From: a bacterium
Lineage (GTDB): Bacteria; Actinomycetota; Acidimicrobiia; Spongiisociales; Spongiisociaceae
Direction: 5' to 3'
DNA: 64,000 nt
Assembly: GCA_028820935.1 (NCBI GenBank)
Contig: JAPPHZ010000029.1
Location: forward strand, 1 to 64,000
Shown here: positions 1-8,748 of the stretch, piece after piece
How the letters are laid out: every line of letters begins with the position of its first letter
How positions within the stretch are numbered: position 1 is the first letter of the stretch
The notes under the pieces: model-generated
What the model saw: the letters and a program-made list of their open reading frames with translations, nothing else
Database searches by the model: none
What the model was told of the DNA's origin: nothing
Made by a program: the position numbers and the translations under genes

Positions 1-240
1 CTCGACATCGCCGAGGGCATCGGTTTCACGGGCATCATCATCGCCCTGGTGGCCCGGCTGCATCCGCTCGGCGTGATCGTGGCCGCCATATTGTTCGGCG
101 CCCTCGTCAACGGGTCCACCGCCATGCAGTACGAGACCGGCATCCCGAAGGCACTGGTGTTCGTGATCGAGGGGACCACGCTGGCACTGGTCCTGATCGC
201 GGCGATGGTGTCCCGATACCGGATCCGGAAGGCCGGCTGA
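1..240 (+). CDS. Nucleoside/purine-type ABC transporter permease (partial, 3' end)
   Basis: The gene enters from outside the window; reading frame 1 is open from base 1 to the TGA at 238-240 and gives the last 79 residues of an integral membrane permease. The segment GFTGIIIALVARLHPLGV followed by a second hydrophobic stretch matches the C-terminus of the YufP/NupP-type permeases of the BmpA-family (simple-sugar/nucleoside) ABC importers. The next permease begins 2 bp downstream, so both are one operon. A BmpA lipoprotein and the ATPase would be expected upstream of the window. Substrate in this family is usually a nucleoside or purine; here that is inference. Confidence 0.8.
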   Translation, partial: LDIAEGIGFTGIIIALVARLHPLGVIVAAILFGALVNGSTAMQYETGIPKALVFVIEGTTLALVLIAAMVSRYRIRKAG

Positions 241-241
241 C

Positions 242-1153
242 GTGGAAGATCTCTTCACCAGCGCTGTCCTCGTAGGGATCTTCTGGGCCACGTTGCGGAT
301 CGCCACGCCCCTGCTTCTGGCCGCCCTGGGCGAGTTGGTCTGCGAGAGCAGCGGGATACTGAACCTGAGCCTCGAAGGAACCATGACGATGGGCGCCTTC
401 GCGGGCTTCTATGTGGCCAACGAGACGGGCAGCATCCTGGCCGGTTTGGTGGCGGCCGGGGTCGGCGGAGCGTTCCTGTCGCTCATCATGGCCCTGATGA
501 CCGTAACCGCCAAGGTGAATCAGGTGGTCGCCGGACTGGCTCTCAACATCCTGGGTCTCGGGCTGGCCTTCTTCTGGTACCGGTCCATCTACGAGGCCGA
601 GGGGAGCATCGATATCCCCACGGTCGAGACGATGCAGGCTCCCTTTGAGTTCTTCCCCATTCCCTGGCTGACCATCCTGGCGTTCGTGATGGTCCCCGTC
701 GTCTGGGTGTTCCTCTACCGGACCAAGTACGGGCTCGAGCTACGGAGCGTCGGGCACAATCCCGAGGCGTGCGACATGCGCGGGGTGGGAATCATCTCAC
801 GCCAGTACGTGGCGGTGGTGTTCGGGGGAGTGATGGCCGGCCTGGCCGGATCCTTCCTCTCCCTGGGATCGACCGGCTTGTTCTTCCCCGACATCATCTC
901 GGGGCGGGGTTGGATCGCGCTCGCCATAGTCATCTTCGGGAACTGGAGGGCCACCTGGGTGCTGGTGGGCTCACTGCTGTTCGGATTCCTGGAGGCGACC
1001 CAGCTCGCCCTCCAGGCGAGCGACGTCGACCTCCCCTACCAGCTCCTGCTCGCACTGCCCTTCGTCCTCACCATCGTGGCGCTGGTCTTCAACCGCAGCC
1101 GCTCCAACGTTCCGCTGTCGCTGACGATCCCCTACCACCGGGGCGAGCGCTGA
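242..1153 (+). CDS. Nucleoside/purine-type ABC transporter permease, second subunit
   Basis: A 303-residue multi-spanning inner-membrane protein starting at GTG 242, directly after the first permease. It carries the family hallmark near the N-terminus (ALGELVCESSGILNLSLEG, residues about 28-47), the cytoplasmic ATPase-contacting stretch LRSVGHNPEACDMRGV (about 167-182) and GRGWIALAIVIFGNW near residue 220. These are typical of YufQ/NupQ permeases, and the length is normal. It would form the pore with the preceding subunit. The next operon starts 110 bp downstream with a xanthine-dehydrogenase-family enzyme, which fits a purine-like or other N-heterocycle substrate; this link is inferred from proximity. 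Confidence 0.88.
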   Translation: MEDLFTSAVLVGIFWATLRIATPLLLAALGELVCESSGILNLSLEGTMTMGAFAGFYVANETGSILAGLVAAGVGGAFLSLIMALMTVTAKVNQVVAGLALNILGLGLAFFWYRSIYEAEGSIDIPTVETMQAPFEFFPIPWLTILAFVMVPVVWVFLYRTKYGLELRSVGHNPEACDMRGVGIISRQYVAVVFGGVMAGLAGSFLSLGSTGLFFPDIISGRGWIALAIVIFGNWRATWVLVGSLLFGFLEATQLALQASDVDLPYQLLLALPFVLTIVALVFNRSRSNVPLSLTIPYHRGER

Positions 1154-1262
1154 CCGAAGCCGTCTGGTACCGGGCAGCCCGCCGGCAGGCATGTTAGATT
1201 ACATCAATAATCCGCTCCAGCGGAGTTCCACTCGGGATTGAGTCAGGAGGTCGGGCAGGCGT

Positions 1263-3689
1263 ATGGTGTTAGACAGTCCCACCCGTATCAACCCGATGAT
1301 CCGCCATCGGGCCAGCCACATCGGCCGGGCGGTGCCCCGCCGCGAGGATCGATCCTCGTTGATGGGTCGCCAGCGCTACATCGCCGACCTGAAACTACCG
1401 GGCATGCTCGAAGTGGCTTTCGTGCGCAGTCCCGAGCCCCACGCCCGGATAGTCAGCATCGACACCGCGCCCGCCCTCGCCCTTCCGGGTGTGCACGCGG
1501 TGTTCACCGGCGCCGACCTGGCGGATGTGGACCTGTTCCCCCACAAGATCCTCTATATCCAGCCGGTACACCAGCCCGCCCTCGCCGTGGACCGGGTTCG
1601 CTACGTGGGGTCGCCCTACGCGGCCGTGGTTGCCACCGACCGGTACGTGGCGGAGGACGCCGCCACGCTAGTGGCCGCCCACACCGAGTTCGACCCGCTC
1701 CCGACCGTGGCCGACCTGGATCAGGCCCTGGCCGAGGATGCTCCCAGGTTGTACGACGACTGGCCCGACAACTACCTGGTCAACTTCCCGGCTGAGAAGC
1801 CCGAGGTGACGAAGGCCTTCGAAGAGGCCGACCACACTTTCAGCGACACCTACGTGAGCCGGCGCCAGACCGGACTTCCCCTGGAGTGCCGGGGTGTCCT
1901 CGCCGATGCGCACGACGGTTATTTCACCGTGTGGTCCTCAACCCAGAGCCCCCACATCGTCCGCACCACGATCGCCGAGATGACCGGCATTCCCGAGCCG
2001 CGGATCAGGGTGATCGTTCCGGCCATGGGCGGCGGTTTCGGTACCAAGACCCACATCTACCCCGAGGACGTGGTGGTGCCGTGGATCGCGCGCCAGCTTG
2101 GACGCCCGGTCCGCTGGCTCGAGGACCGCTTCGAGAACCTCGTTTCGGCGGTGCATGCCCGGGACCAGCGCCACGACGTCGACGTGGCCTACGACGATGA
2201 CGGGACCATTCGGGCCATCCGCTGCAAGGCCTACTGCGATGTCGGGTCGGGCGAGATCTTCATGCCCGGCACCGCCACGGTCTTCGTCACCGGAGGAGTC
2301 CTGACGGGCGCCTACGACTTCCCGAACATGGAGGTCCATCACTTCTGCGTGGTCACCAACAAGACCCCGAGCGGCGCCTACCGCGGCTTCGGTTCTCCCG
2401 AGGGGATGTTCGTCATGGAGAGGATCATCGACCGGGTGGCCCGTGTCACCGGGACCGACCGGGTTGAGATCCGCCGCCGCATGATTCTCCAGGAGGACCA
2501 GATGCCCTACGAGATGCACGGCGGGGGGCGAGTGGACTCCGGCTCGCACGCCAAGGCCTTCGAGCGGGCCACCGAGATCGTCGGTGAGTCGCTCGAGCGG
2601 GTGCGGGCCCTGCACGCCGACGATCCCGATGTGCAGGTTGGGGTGGGCTATACCAACTACGTGGAGCCCACAGCTCCGACCTACCACCTCACGACAGGCT
2701 TCTGGGCGGGTGGCGACTCGGCGACGATCCGGGTCGATCCCGATGGCTCCGTTCGGGTGGGACTCGGGACCACAGCCCTCGGGCAGGGCACCGAGACGAC
2801 CGCCGCCCAGTTGGCTGCGGAGGCCCTGGGGTTGCATCCCGACGACGTCACGGTCGTGATGGGCGATACCGACCGGGCCCCCTACGGGCTGGGTGCGTGG
2901 GGTAGCCGCTCGGCCATCGTGATGAGCGGGTCGATACTCATGGCGGCCGATCGGCTGATCACCAAGGCCCGCGACATAGCTGCCCATCTGCTGGAGGCGG
3001 CGGCCGAGGACGTGGTGCTGAGCGACGGCAACTTCCATGTCTCCGGCAGCGATGCGCCCACGGTGAGTTGGTCCCAGGTGGCTACGTCCGCCTGGGTTCG
3101 CACGCTGGACCTACCAAGAGGCATGGAGCCCGGCCTGGAGATGACGGGCTACTTCGAGCCGCCCGAACTCGAGCACCTTCCCGACATGTCCGGCAAGGTC
3201 AACGCGGCGGCCAGTTGGTCGAACGGCGCCCACGCCGGCGTGGTCAGCGTCCGGATCAGCACCGGTGAGATCAAGATCGAGGACTACGTGGTGGTCCACG
3301 ACTGCGGCACCATGATCAACCCGATGATCATCGACGGGCAGGTCCACGGGGGAGTGGCGCAGGGCATCGCCGGAGCGATGTACGAGCACTTCCAGTACGA
3401 CACCGAGACCGCCCGGCCCCTTTTCGCCTCCTTCATGGAGTACCTGTATCCGACCTGCTCCGAGGTACCGGCGATGACCGTCGAGCACTTCGAGACACCC
3501 TCGCCCGAACAGCCTCTCGGCGTCAAGGGCTGCGGGGAGGGAGGGACCATCGGTCCGGCGGCCGTGGTCGCCGGCGCGGTGGACGACGCTGTCGCCGACC
3601 TGGGCGTGGAGATCAAGGCCACCCCAATCACCCCGTCCGCTATACGTCAGGCCATAAGGGAGGCCACCGACGGAGGGGGTGCACCATGA
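1263..3689 (+). CDS. Xanthine dehydrogenase-family molybdenum hydroxylase, molybdopterin-binding large subunit
   Basis: An 808-residue catalytic subunit of a molybdenum hydroxylase. Residues about 15-150 form the hammerhead domain (GRAVPRREDRSSLMGRQRYI) and 170 onward the molybdenum-cofactor domain. Visible cofactor motifs are MGGGFGTKTH (about 257), SGAYRGFGSPEG (about 368), QGTETTAAQL (about 505) and VKGCGEGGTIG near 755, the glutamate of GEGG being the usual catalytic base. The AYRGFG loop lacks the AYxCSFR signature of true aerobic CO dehydrogenase (form I CoxL), so the enzyme more likely hydroxylates an N-heterocycle or aldehyde. A Shine-Dalgarno AGGAGGT lies 11 nt before ATG 1263. The gene overlaps the FAD subunit by 4 nt (ATGA). 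Substrate unknown. Confidence 0.93.
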   Translation: MVLDSPTRINPMIRHRASHIGRAVPRREDRSSLMGRQRYIADLKLPGMLEVAFVRSPEPHARIVSIDTAPALALPGVHAVFTGADLADVDLFPHKILYIQPVHQPALAVDRVRYVGSPYAAVVATDRYVAEDAATLVAAHTEFDPLPTVADLDQALAEDAPRLYDDWPDNYLVNFPAEKPEVTKAFEEADHTFSDTYVSRRQTGLPLECRGVLADAHDGYFTVWSSTQSPHIVRTTIAEMTGIPEPRIRVIVPAMGGGFGTKTHIYPEDVVVPWIARQLGRPVRWLEDRFENLVSAVHARDQRHDVDVAYDDDGTIRAIRCKAYCDVGSGEIFMPGTATVFVTGGVLTGAYDFPNMEVHHFCVVTNKTPSGAYRGFGSPEGMFVMERIIDRVARVTGTDRVEIRRRMILQEDQMPYEMHGGGRVDSGSHAKAFERATEIVGESLERVRALHADDPDVQVGVGYTNYVEPTAPTYHLTTGFWAGGDSATIRVDPDGSVRVGLGTTALGQGTETTAAQLAAEALGLHPDDVTVVMGDTDRAPYGLGAWGSRSAIVMSGSILMAADRLITKARDIAAHLLEAAAEDVVLSDGNFHVSGSDAPTVSWSQVATSAWVRTLDLPRGMEPGLEMTGYFEPPELEHLPDMSGKVNAAASWSNGAHAGVVSVRISTGEIKIEDYVVVHDCGTMINPMIIDGQVHGGVAQGIAGAMYEHFQYDTETARPLFASFMEYLYPTCSEVPAMTVEHFETPSPEQPLGVKGCGEGGTIGPAAVVAGAVDDAVADLGVEIKATPITPSAIRQAIREATDGGGAP

Positions 3690-4561
3690 AGCCCGCGCCG
3701 TTCGACTACTACCGGCCGGCCGCCATCGGTGAGGCGGTGGAGGCCCTCGGTTCCTCGGAGGACGCCAAGGTGCTGGCCGGGGGGCAGAGCCTGATCCCCT
3801 CCATGAACTTCCGCCTCGCCCTGCCGGACCTGCTGGTGGACATCCGTCACGTGGACGGGCTCGACAACCTGGAAACCGGTCCCGACGGTGTCACGATCGG
3901 CGCCGCCGTGACCCAGAGCCGGGTCATGGCCTCCGATGCGGCAGCTGCCGGGGCTCCCGGTCTACGGCGGGCGCTGCGTCTGGTGGCCCACCTGCAGATC
4001 CGGAACCGGGGAACGGTGTGCGGCAGCCTGGCCCATGCCGATCCGGCTGCCGAGCTGCCTGCTCTGGCTGTTGCCTCGAGGGCGACGCTCACGATCCGGG
4101 GCCCGGTGGGGGAGAGGACCGTCGAGGCGGGCGATTTCTTCCTCGGGCCGTTCTGGACCGACCTCGGCCACGGGGAGATCATCACCGGGGTTCACTTTCC
4201 GGTAGAACCTTCCGGCACCCGGACTGTCGTCGACGAGATCACCCGGCGGTCGGGCGACTTTGCCATCGTCGGTCTTGCGGCGGCTTTCGATCTTCAGGGA
4301 GATACGATCGGCGCGGCGCGGCTGGTCAGCTTCGGAGTGAGCGGTGTGGCGAGCCGGATGGCCACCGCCGAGGAAGCCATTCGGGGACTCGAGCCGGGGG
4401 ACGACGGGTCGGATCTGTACGCAGCGGCCTACGAGGACGCGGCGGATGCAGTGGACGACATCCATGCCACGGCCGAGTATCGCCGGGAGGCGCTCGGCGC
4501 GTTGCTGGTGAGAACTGCCCGATCGGCGGTTAAGTCCAACGGACACGGGACGGGGGTGTGA
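3686..4561 (+). CDS. Xanthine dehydrogenase-family FAD-binding medium subunit
   Basis: A 291-residue flavoprotein subunit that passes electrons from the iron-sulfur subunit to the final acceptor. The N-terminal FAD-binding motifs are clear: LAGGQSLIPSMNFR at residues 31-44, IGAAVTQSRVM near 71-81, and RGTVCGSLAHADPAAELPAL near 110-130. The C-terminal CO-dehydrogenase flavoprotein domain follows. Length is normal for CoxM-like subunits. The start codon overlaps the stop of the large subunit (ATGA) and the stop overlaps the start of the small subunit, so the three are translationally coupled. Confidence 0.93.
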   Translation: MKPAPFDYYRPAAIGEAVEALGSSEDAKVLAGGQSLIPSMNFRLALPDLLVDIRHVDGLDNLETGPDGVTIGAAVTQSRVMASDAAAAGAPGLRRALRLVAHLQIRNRGTVCGSLAHADPAAELPALAVASRATLTIRGPVGERTVEAGDFFLGPFWTDLGHGEIITGVHFPVEPSGTRTVVDEITRRSGDFAIVGLAAAFDLQGDTIGAARLVSFGVSGVASRMATAEEAIRGLEPGDDGSDLYAAAYEDAADAVDDIHATAEYRREALGALLVRTARSAVKSNGHGTGV

Positions 4562-5049
4562 TGGCTTCCAACCATGGATCCAGAGAGGCCGACGTATCGG
4601 TCACGATCAACGGGACGCAGGTGACCCACCGGGTTCCTGCCCGCTTGCTGCTGTCCGACTTCATCCGTGACGTCGTGGGCCTGACCGGTACCCATGTGGG
4701 GTGCGAGCACGGTTACTGCGGGGCCTGCACGGTGATCGTCGACGGCGATGCCATCCGTTCGTGCTCGACTCTGGCCGTCCAAGCTGACGGGAGCACCATC
4801 CGAACCGTGGAGGACCTCGCCACGGACGGGGACCTCACGCCGATGCAGCAGGCTTTCCACGAGAACCACGCCATGCAGTGCGGCTTCTGTACCGCGGGGT
4901 TCCTGATGACCCTGGAGAGCGTTGACCCCGACGACTACGGGGATCCTGAGCAGGTGGTGGATCTGCTCTCGAGCAACATGTGCCGCTGCACGGGGTACCA
5001 GAACATCGTCAACGCGGTCTGCTCGGTGTGGGGAGTAGAGCGGAACTGA
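4561..5049 (+). CDS. Xanthine dehydrogenase-family [2Fe-2S] small subunit
   Basis: A 162-residue protein with two [2Fe-2S] clusters. The N-terminal plant-ferredoxin-type domain has the cysteines of GCEHGYCGACTVIVDG plus a following Cys; the C-terminal helical domain has QCGFCTAGF and MCRCTGYQNIV. All eight expected cysteines are present. The start may be GTG 4558 or ATG 4561; both overlap the preceding stop, and I prefer the ATG of TGATG. Together with the two preceding genes it forms an L-M-S heterotrimer (dimerised in known enzymes), in the order Mo-FAD-FeS. Confidence 0.93.
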   Translation: MASNHGSREADVSVTINGTQVTHRVPARLLLSDFIRDVVGLTGTHVGCEHGYCGACTVIVDGDAIRSCSTLAVQADGSTIRTVEDLATDGDLTPMQQAFHENHAMQCGFCTAGFLMTLESVDPDDYGDPEQVVDLLSSNMCRCTGYQNIVNAVCSVWGVERN

Positions 5050-5073
5050 GGACCTAGGCACGAGGAGGCGAGA

Positions 5074-6126
5074 ATGACCAGCCGGCATGCCACCAGCGAC
5101 TACCTCGACGTTGCCGCCGAGAACCGGCTCTACGAGGAGATGCGGGACAACTTCTGGTTTCCGATCGCCTACTCCGATGATCTCAAGGACGAGCCCCAGG
5201 CCTTCACCCTGTTCGAGGAGCAACTGGTGGTGGTCCGGCTCGATGGCGCGCCTCGCGTATTCGAGGATCTGTGCCGTCACCGCGGAGCGGCCCTTTCCCT
5301 CGGCAAGGTCATCGACGGTTGCGAGTTGCGCTGCGGCTATCACGGCTGGACCTACGACGCCGAGGGCCGGGTCACCCGGGTTCCGGCCCGTGAGGAACTC
5401 TCGCCCGCCTTCCGGAACGTCCGGGTGCCTTCGTTCCCGACGGTCGAGGTGTCAGGCCTGATCTACACGACGCTCGGCGATCCCAAGTTCCCGCCGCCGG
5501 CTATTCCCGAGATCGACGACCCCAGCTACCAATTCCTGCATCTCGACATCTACGAGTGGAACTGCTCCCTGCCCCGGCGCCTGGAGAACTACTTCGACTT
5601 CTCCCATTTCGCCTGGGTTCACGACGGGATTCTGGGCGACAGCAGCCAACCCCGGATCGAGGACTACGACGTGGAGAAGGTCGGCGGAGAGCTCCATTTC
5701 CTCGCCGGCCCCTTCGTAGAGTTCACCGACAACGTCAAGAACAACCCCGAGTCCGGCGCCGCGGAGACCTACGAGGCATGGAAGCGCTACCGGGTGTTCC
5801 TGCCCAACGCGATGAAGCTGAACAGCAGCGCCGGGCCGGTGGAGGACTACGTGCTCTGGGTGGCGGTGGCGCCCGTCCACCGCAAGCGGACCCGCTGCTT
5901 CACCTACGTGGGCCGCAACTACCCCGGTTCGGATGACGACTTCCGGGCCTTCGCCCAGATGGTCACCGACCAGGACCGTCCCATCGTCGAGTCCCAGCGG
6001 CCCGAGGAGCTTCCGGCCGACCTCGCCGCCGAGATGCACGTGAGAGGCGCCGACCTCGGGACACTGGAGTACCGGCGTTGGCTGCTCGACATCGCCAACG
6101 GCGTTGTCGAACCGGCACCGGCCTGA
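5074..6126 (+). CDS. Rieske non-heme iron oxygenase, alpha subunit
   Basis: A 350-residue oxygenase. The Rieske [2Fe-2S] ligands are CRHRGAA near residue 66 and CGYHGWTYD near 86. The mononuclear iron site is ENYFDFSHFAWVHDG near 172-186, giving the expected D..H..H spacing. Length and the single-subunit type resemble demethylase/phenoxybenzoate-dioxygenase-like enzymes rather than alpha-beta ring dioxygenases. A GGAGG lies 6 nt before the ATG. It follows the Mo-hydroxylase by 24 bp and is probably co-transcribed. No reductase is adjacent; the ferredoxin and reductase at 15.7-18.3 kb, next to a close paralogue, could serve it. The reaction is probably hydroxylation or oxidative demethylation, but the substrate is unknown. 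Confidence 0.9.
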   Translation: MTSRHATSDYLDVAAENRLYEEMRDNFWFPIAYSDDLKDEPQAFTLFEEQLVVVRLDGAPRVFEDLCRHRGAALSLGKVIDGCELRCGYHGWTYDAEGRVTRVPAREELSPAFRNVRVPSFPTVEVSGLIYTTLGDPKFPPPAIPEIDDPSYQFLHLDIYEWNCSLPRRLENYFDFSHFAWVHDGILGDSSQPRIEDYDVEKVGGELHFLAGPFVEFTDNVKNNPESGAAETYEAWKRYRVFLPNAMKLNSSAGPVEDYVLWVAVAPVHRKRTRCFTYVGRNYPGSDDDFRAFAQMVTDQDRPIVESQRPEELPADLAAEMHVRGADLGTLEYRRWLLDIANGVVEPAPA

Positions 6127-6868
6127 CAGCCGGGTTCATCTCACGCTACCGAAGGGTGAGCACCCAACCGCGCACCCTCTAAGTCGCGCCATGCTGCTCG
6201 CTCCTCAGGACTTTGGCGGTGCGTCCGAAGCAATGCGGCCGCGGGTGTAGAAATGGCGCCCCGGATTGGATGAGTACTGAGCCCGATCCGGCCGGGTTGC
6301 TCGTGGAAAGACCAGCTGGTCTGTGAGTTGTGACCTGTTGACACGTTGCAAACCCCCTGTGTATGGTTCACAAATGGGTTCGGAGATCGACGTACGTCAC
6401 AATGTTGCGACCGACATCGGTGAGACTTTCGCCGATCCGTCCTCACAACCGTGGAGCATGCCCTTCGCCGGTTCGCGGGTCCCCCTAGCCTCCACTGGCG
6501 TTGCCGACAGGTCGATAGCGCTCCGAGAGGGTAGGAACAGAGCTTTCGGTAACCGGGCTATTCCTCTTCCTCACCATGCTCGGGTTTGACACCCGTGTCG
6601 AAAGGAGTTGTCGCCCGGGCGGGCTGCTCCTCCTTCCCCGATCATGGGACGCCTCCCCGATGAGATTCGGCGAGCATACGATGTCGAGGTCCTCTGTCCG
6701 CACCACGTGGTCGCCCGGTGTTCTGGTCGGGGCCGTTAGCTGTGGCGGTCCGGATACGTCCTACCGCCTGGTCATCCGCAGGAAGGGCGCCGCGCCGCGA
6801 ATGTAGGTACGAGCCGCAAAACACTACGAACCGTCAGACGGAGATCTGACCAAGGGAGGAGAGCAGAT
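6127..6868. other. Long intergenic region upstream of the dipeptide-type importer
   Basis: About 740 bp without a convincing gene. The short open frames inside show no recognisable domain. It holds a good sigma-70-type promoter candidate (6338-6367), a 10-bp palindrome ACCACGTGGT at 6702-6711 and small inverted repeats such as GACACCCGTGTC near 6587. The mRNA from the candidate promoter would have a leader of nearly 500 nt before the binding-protein gene, which leaves room for regulation, but I recognise no known riboswitch. Confidence 0.5.
6338..6367 (+). promoter_or_regulatory. Candidate sigma-70-type promoter
   Basis: A perfect -35 hexamer TTGACA at 6338-6343 and TATGGT at 6362-6367 are separated by 18 bp. 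It points toward the importer operon at 6869. The -10 matches four of six consensus positions. It is a pattern call only. Confidence 0.4.
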
Positions 6869-8614
6869 ATGGAGAAGCAGCGAAGAACAAGGTTGGTGGT
6901 CGGTCTGGCGGTGGTACTCGGCCTCCTGTTCAGCGCATGCGGCGCTGAGACCGAGACCGCCGACGCTCCGGCGACGACGGCCGCTGCACCGGCGACGACG
7001 GCCGCTGCACCCGAGACGACCGCGGCGGCGCCGGCGACGACGAGCGCTGCGGAGCCGCCCGCCACTACCGAGGCGGCTATGGAGGAAGAAGTCCACACGT
7101 TGCGGATAGCGGTCTCGGGCGACCTACCGTCGATCGATCCCATCTTCGGGCAGAACACGCTCACGAACATGACGTTGAAGAACATCTACGCGCAGTTCCT
7201 CTTCTACGAGCCGCCTGAGGGTGAGGTGGGCGCCTTCGCCAAGGCCAACATCTCGAAGCGGATCGGACGTGCAGTGGAGAGGATCGAGTATTCGGACGGC
7301 GGTCGAACGGTGACCATGCATATCCGGCAAGGGGTCACCTTCCCGACAACCGGCAACCCGATGACGGCGGACGACTTCCTGTGGTTCTACGAGCGAGCGT
7401 TCTGTGCCAAGGCGAGCACCATGTTCAACTCGAACTCGTACGGGGTGATGTCAACCGATCAGGTGGAGAAGATCGACGACTACACCATCCGCGTCACGCT
7501 TGAGAATCCGTCGCCGATCATCGAGAACCAGATCCGGGCGCAGGTGGCGGTGATACTCGACTCGGAGGCGATCAAGCCACACATCACCGACGACGACCCG
7601 TGCGGGAACGAGTGGATCGCTCAGAACTACGCCGGCAACGGTGTCTACCGCCTCGTCGAGTGGGATCGCGGGCAGCGGATCGTGTTCGAGGCCAACCCCG
7701 CGTGGGCATGGCCCGAGCCCTACTTCGGCCGGGTCGAACTCCTGGTCATACCTGATGCCAGTAACCGGATCCTGCTGCTGGAGACCGGCGAGGTCGACAT
7801 GGCGATGGACCTAGACGAACGCCAGTTGGCTCGCCTCGATGAATCGGGCACCGCCAACGTGCTCAAGATCCCGGGCCGCAGGACCCTGCGGCTCCTGTTG
7901 AACAACGAGATGCCACCGTTCGACATCCGCGAGGTGAGGCAGGCTCTCAACTACGCGGTTCCGTACGATACGGTCATCAACGACATCCTGCAGGGCACGG
8001 GCGTGCATATACCGGGCCCGGTCTCGCCGAACTCGACCTATTACCAGGACTTCGGGTTCGAGGATCTGCAGAAGTACACGTATGATCTCGACACAGCGAG
8101 GGCGTTGCTGGCGGAAGCAGGCTTCGCCGACGGATTCGAGTTCACGCTGATGATCCCGCAGGGCAATACGCTGGTGGACGAGATCGCCACGTTCCTGCGG
8201 TCCGAGTACCAGAAGATCGGTGTCACCATGAACATCGAGCGGGCGACCGGCGCCGTGCTTGCCGAGGCCATGGGCCAGGCGACCGGAGACGCCTACTTGC
8301 GTGGATGGTTCACGGACTTCGTGGATGAGCCGTTCTTCCACTTCAATCTCTGGTGGAGGACCAAATCCGTGATCAACTGGACGCAGTACACCGACCCCCG
8401 CATGGATGAGATCGTCGCGGCTCTCAAGGTCACGACAGACAAGGACGCCCAGCGGGAGCTCGCCCGGGAGGGAATGGCGCTCATCATCAACGATGCTCCC
8501 GAGGTGTGGATCGCGGGCGGAGCGACACAGGTCGCCCTGGCGCACGGTCTCCTGGGTTACGTGCACGAGCCGGACGAGTTGCCTATCTGGGGCAGCCTCT
8601 ACAGAGAGGGATAG
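6869..8614 (+). CDS. ABC transporter substrate-binding lipoprotein, family 5 (dipeptide/oligopeptide/nickel type)
   Basis: A 581-residue exported lipoprotein. A basic n-region and hydrophobic core end in the lipobox LFSAC (Cys24). Residues about 25-70 are an Ala/Thr-rich flexible linker built from repeated PATTAAA-like units. The rest is a family-5 solute-binding domain (IDPIFGQNTL near 90; MTADDFLWFYERAF; YAGNGVYRLVEWDRGQRI; YLRGWFTDFVDEP). GGGAGGAG precedes the ATG at a normal distance. It is the first gene of a five-gene importer. Family-5 proteins bind peptides, but also nickel chelates, heme, opines and other metabolites, so the ligand is open. Confidence 0.93.
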   Translation: MEKQRRTRLVVGLAVVLGLLFSACGAETETADAPATTAAAPATTAAAPETTAAAPATTSAAEPPATTEAAMEEEVHTLRIAVSGDLPSIDPIFGQNTLTNMTLKNIYAQFLFYEPPEGEVGAFAKANISKRIGRAVERIEYSDGGRTVTMHIRQGVTFPTTGNPMTADDFLWFYERAFCAKASTMFNSNSYGVMSTDQVEKIDDYTIRVTLENPSPIIENQIRAQVAVILDSEAIKPHITDDDPCGNEWIAQNYAGNGVYRLVEWDRGQRIVFEANPAWAWPEPYFGRVELLVIPDASNRILLLETGEVDMAMDLDERQLARLDESGTANVLKIPGRRTLRLLLNNEMPPFDIREVRQALNYAVPYDTVINDILQGTGVHIPGPVSPNSTYYQDFGFEDLQKYTYDLDTARALLAEAGFADGFEFTLMIPQGNTLVDEIATFLRSEYQKIGVTMNIERATGAVLAEAMGQATGDAYLRGWFTDFVDEPFFHFNLWWRTKSVINWTQYTDPRMDEIVAALKVTTDKDAQRELAREGMALIINDAPEVWIAGGATQVALAHGLLGYVHEPDELPIWGSLYREG

Positions 8615-8650
8615 GCGCCGTCGCGCCGGAGTCGAGGCTCTGAAGAACCC

Positions 8651-8699
8651 GGAGGGTGCTGGGAAACGTCGACAACTAGGCGTTTCCCGGCACCCCTCC
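8651..8699 (+). terminator. Strong stem-loop between binding-protein and permease genes
   Basis: The left arm GGAGGGTGCTGGGAAACG (8651-8668) pairs with 8681-8699 across a 12-nt loop, with one bulged base. There is no U-run, so it is more likely a partial terminator or mRNA-stabilising structure, which would leave more transcript for the binding protein than for the permeases. The left arm also resembles the terminal sequence of repeat family A. Confidence 0.65.
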
Positions 8700-8748
8700 C
8701 GGGCATCGACGGAGCCTGAGCAGGTACCCGACCACAGGAGGTCAGCGA

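Noticed and set aside
1938-3038. Long minus-strand open frame inside the molybdenum hydroxylase large subunit gene
   Set aside because: It lies wholly within a gene with clear catalytic motifs; long antisense frames are common in high-G+C DNA and this one shows no domain.
1263-3689. Assignment as aerobic carbon monoxide dehydrogenase large subunit
   Set aside because: The subunit order and family fit, but the AYxCSFR active-site loop with the copper-binding Cys is absent (AYRGFG instead).
6323-6589. 88-codon plus-strand open frame in the 6.1-6.9 kb gap
   Set aside because: It starts upstream of the candidate promoter, has no family resemblance and no ribosome binding site.
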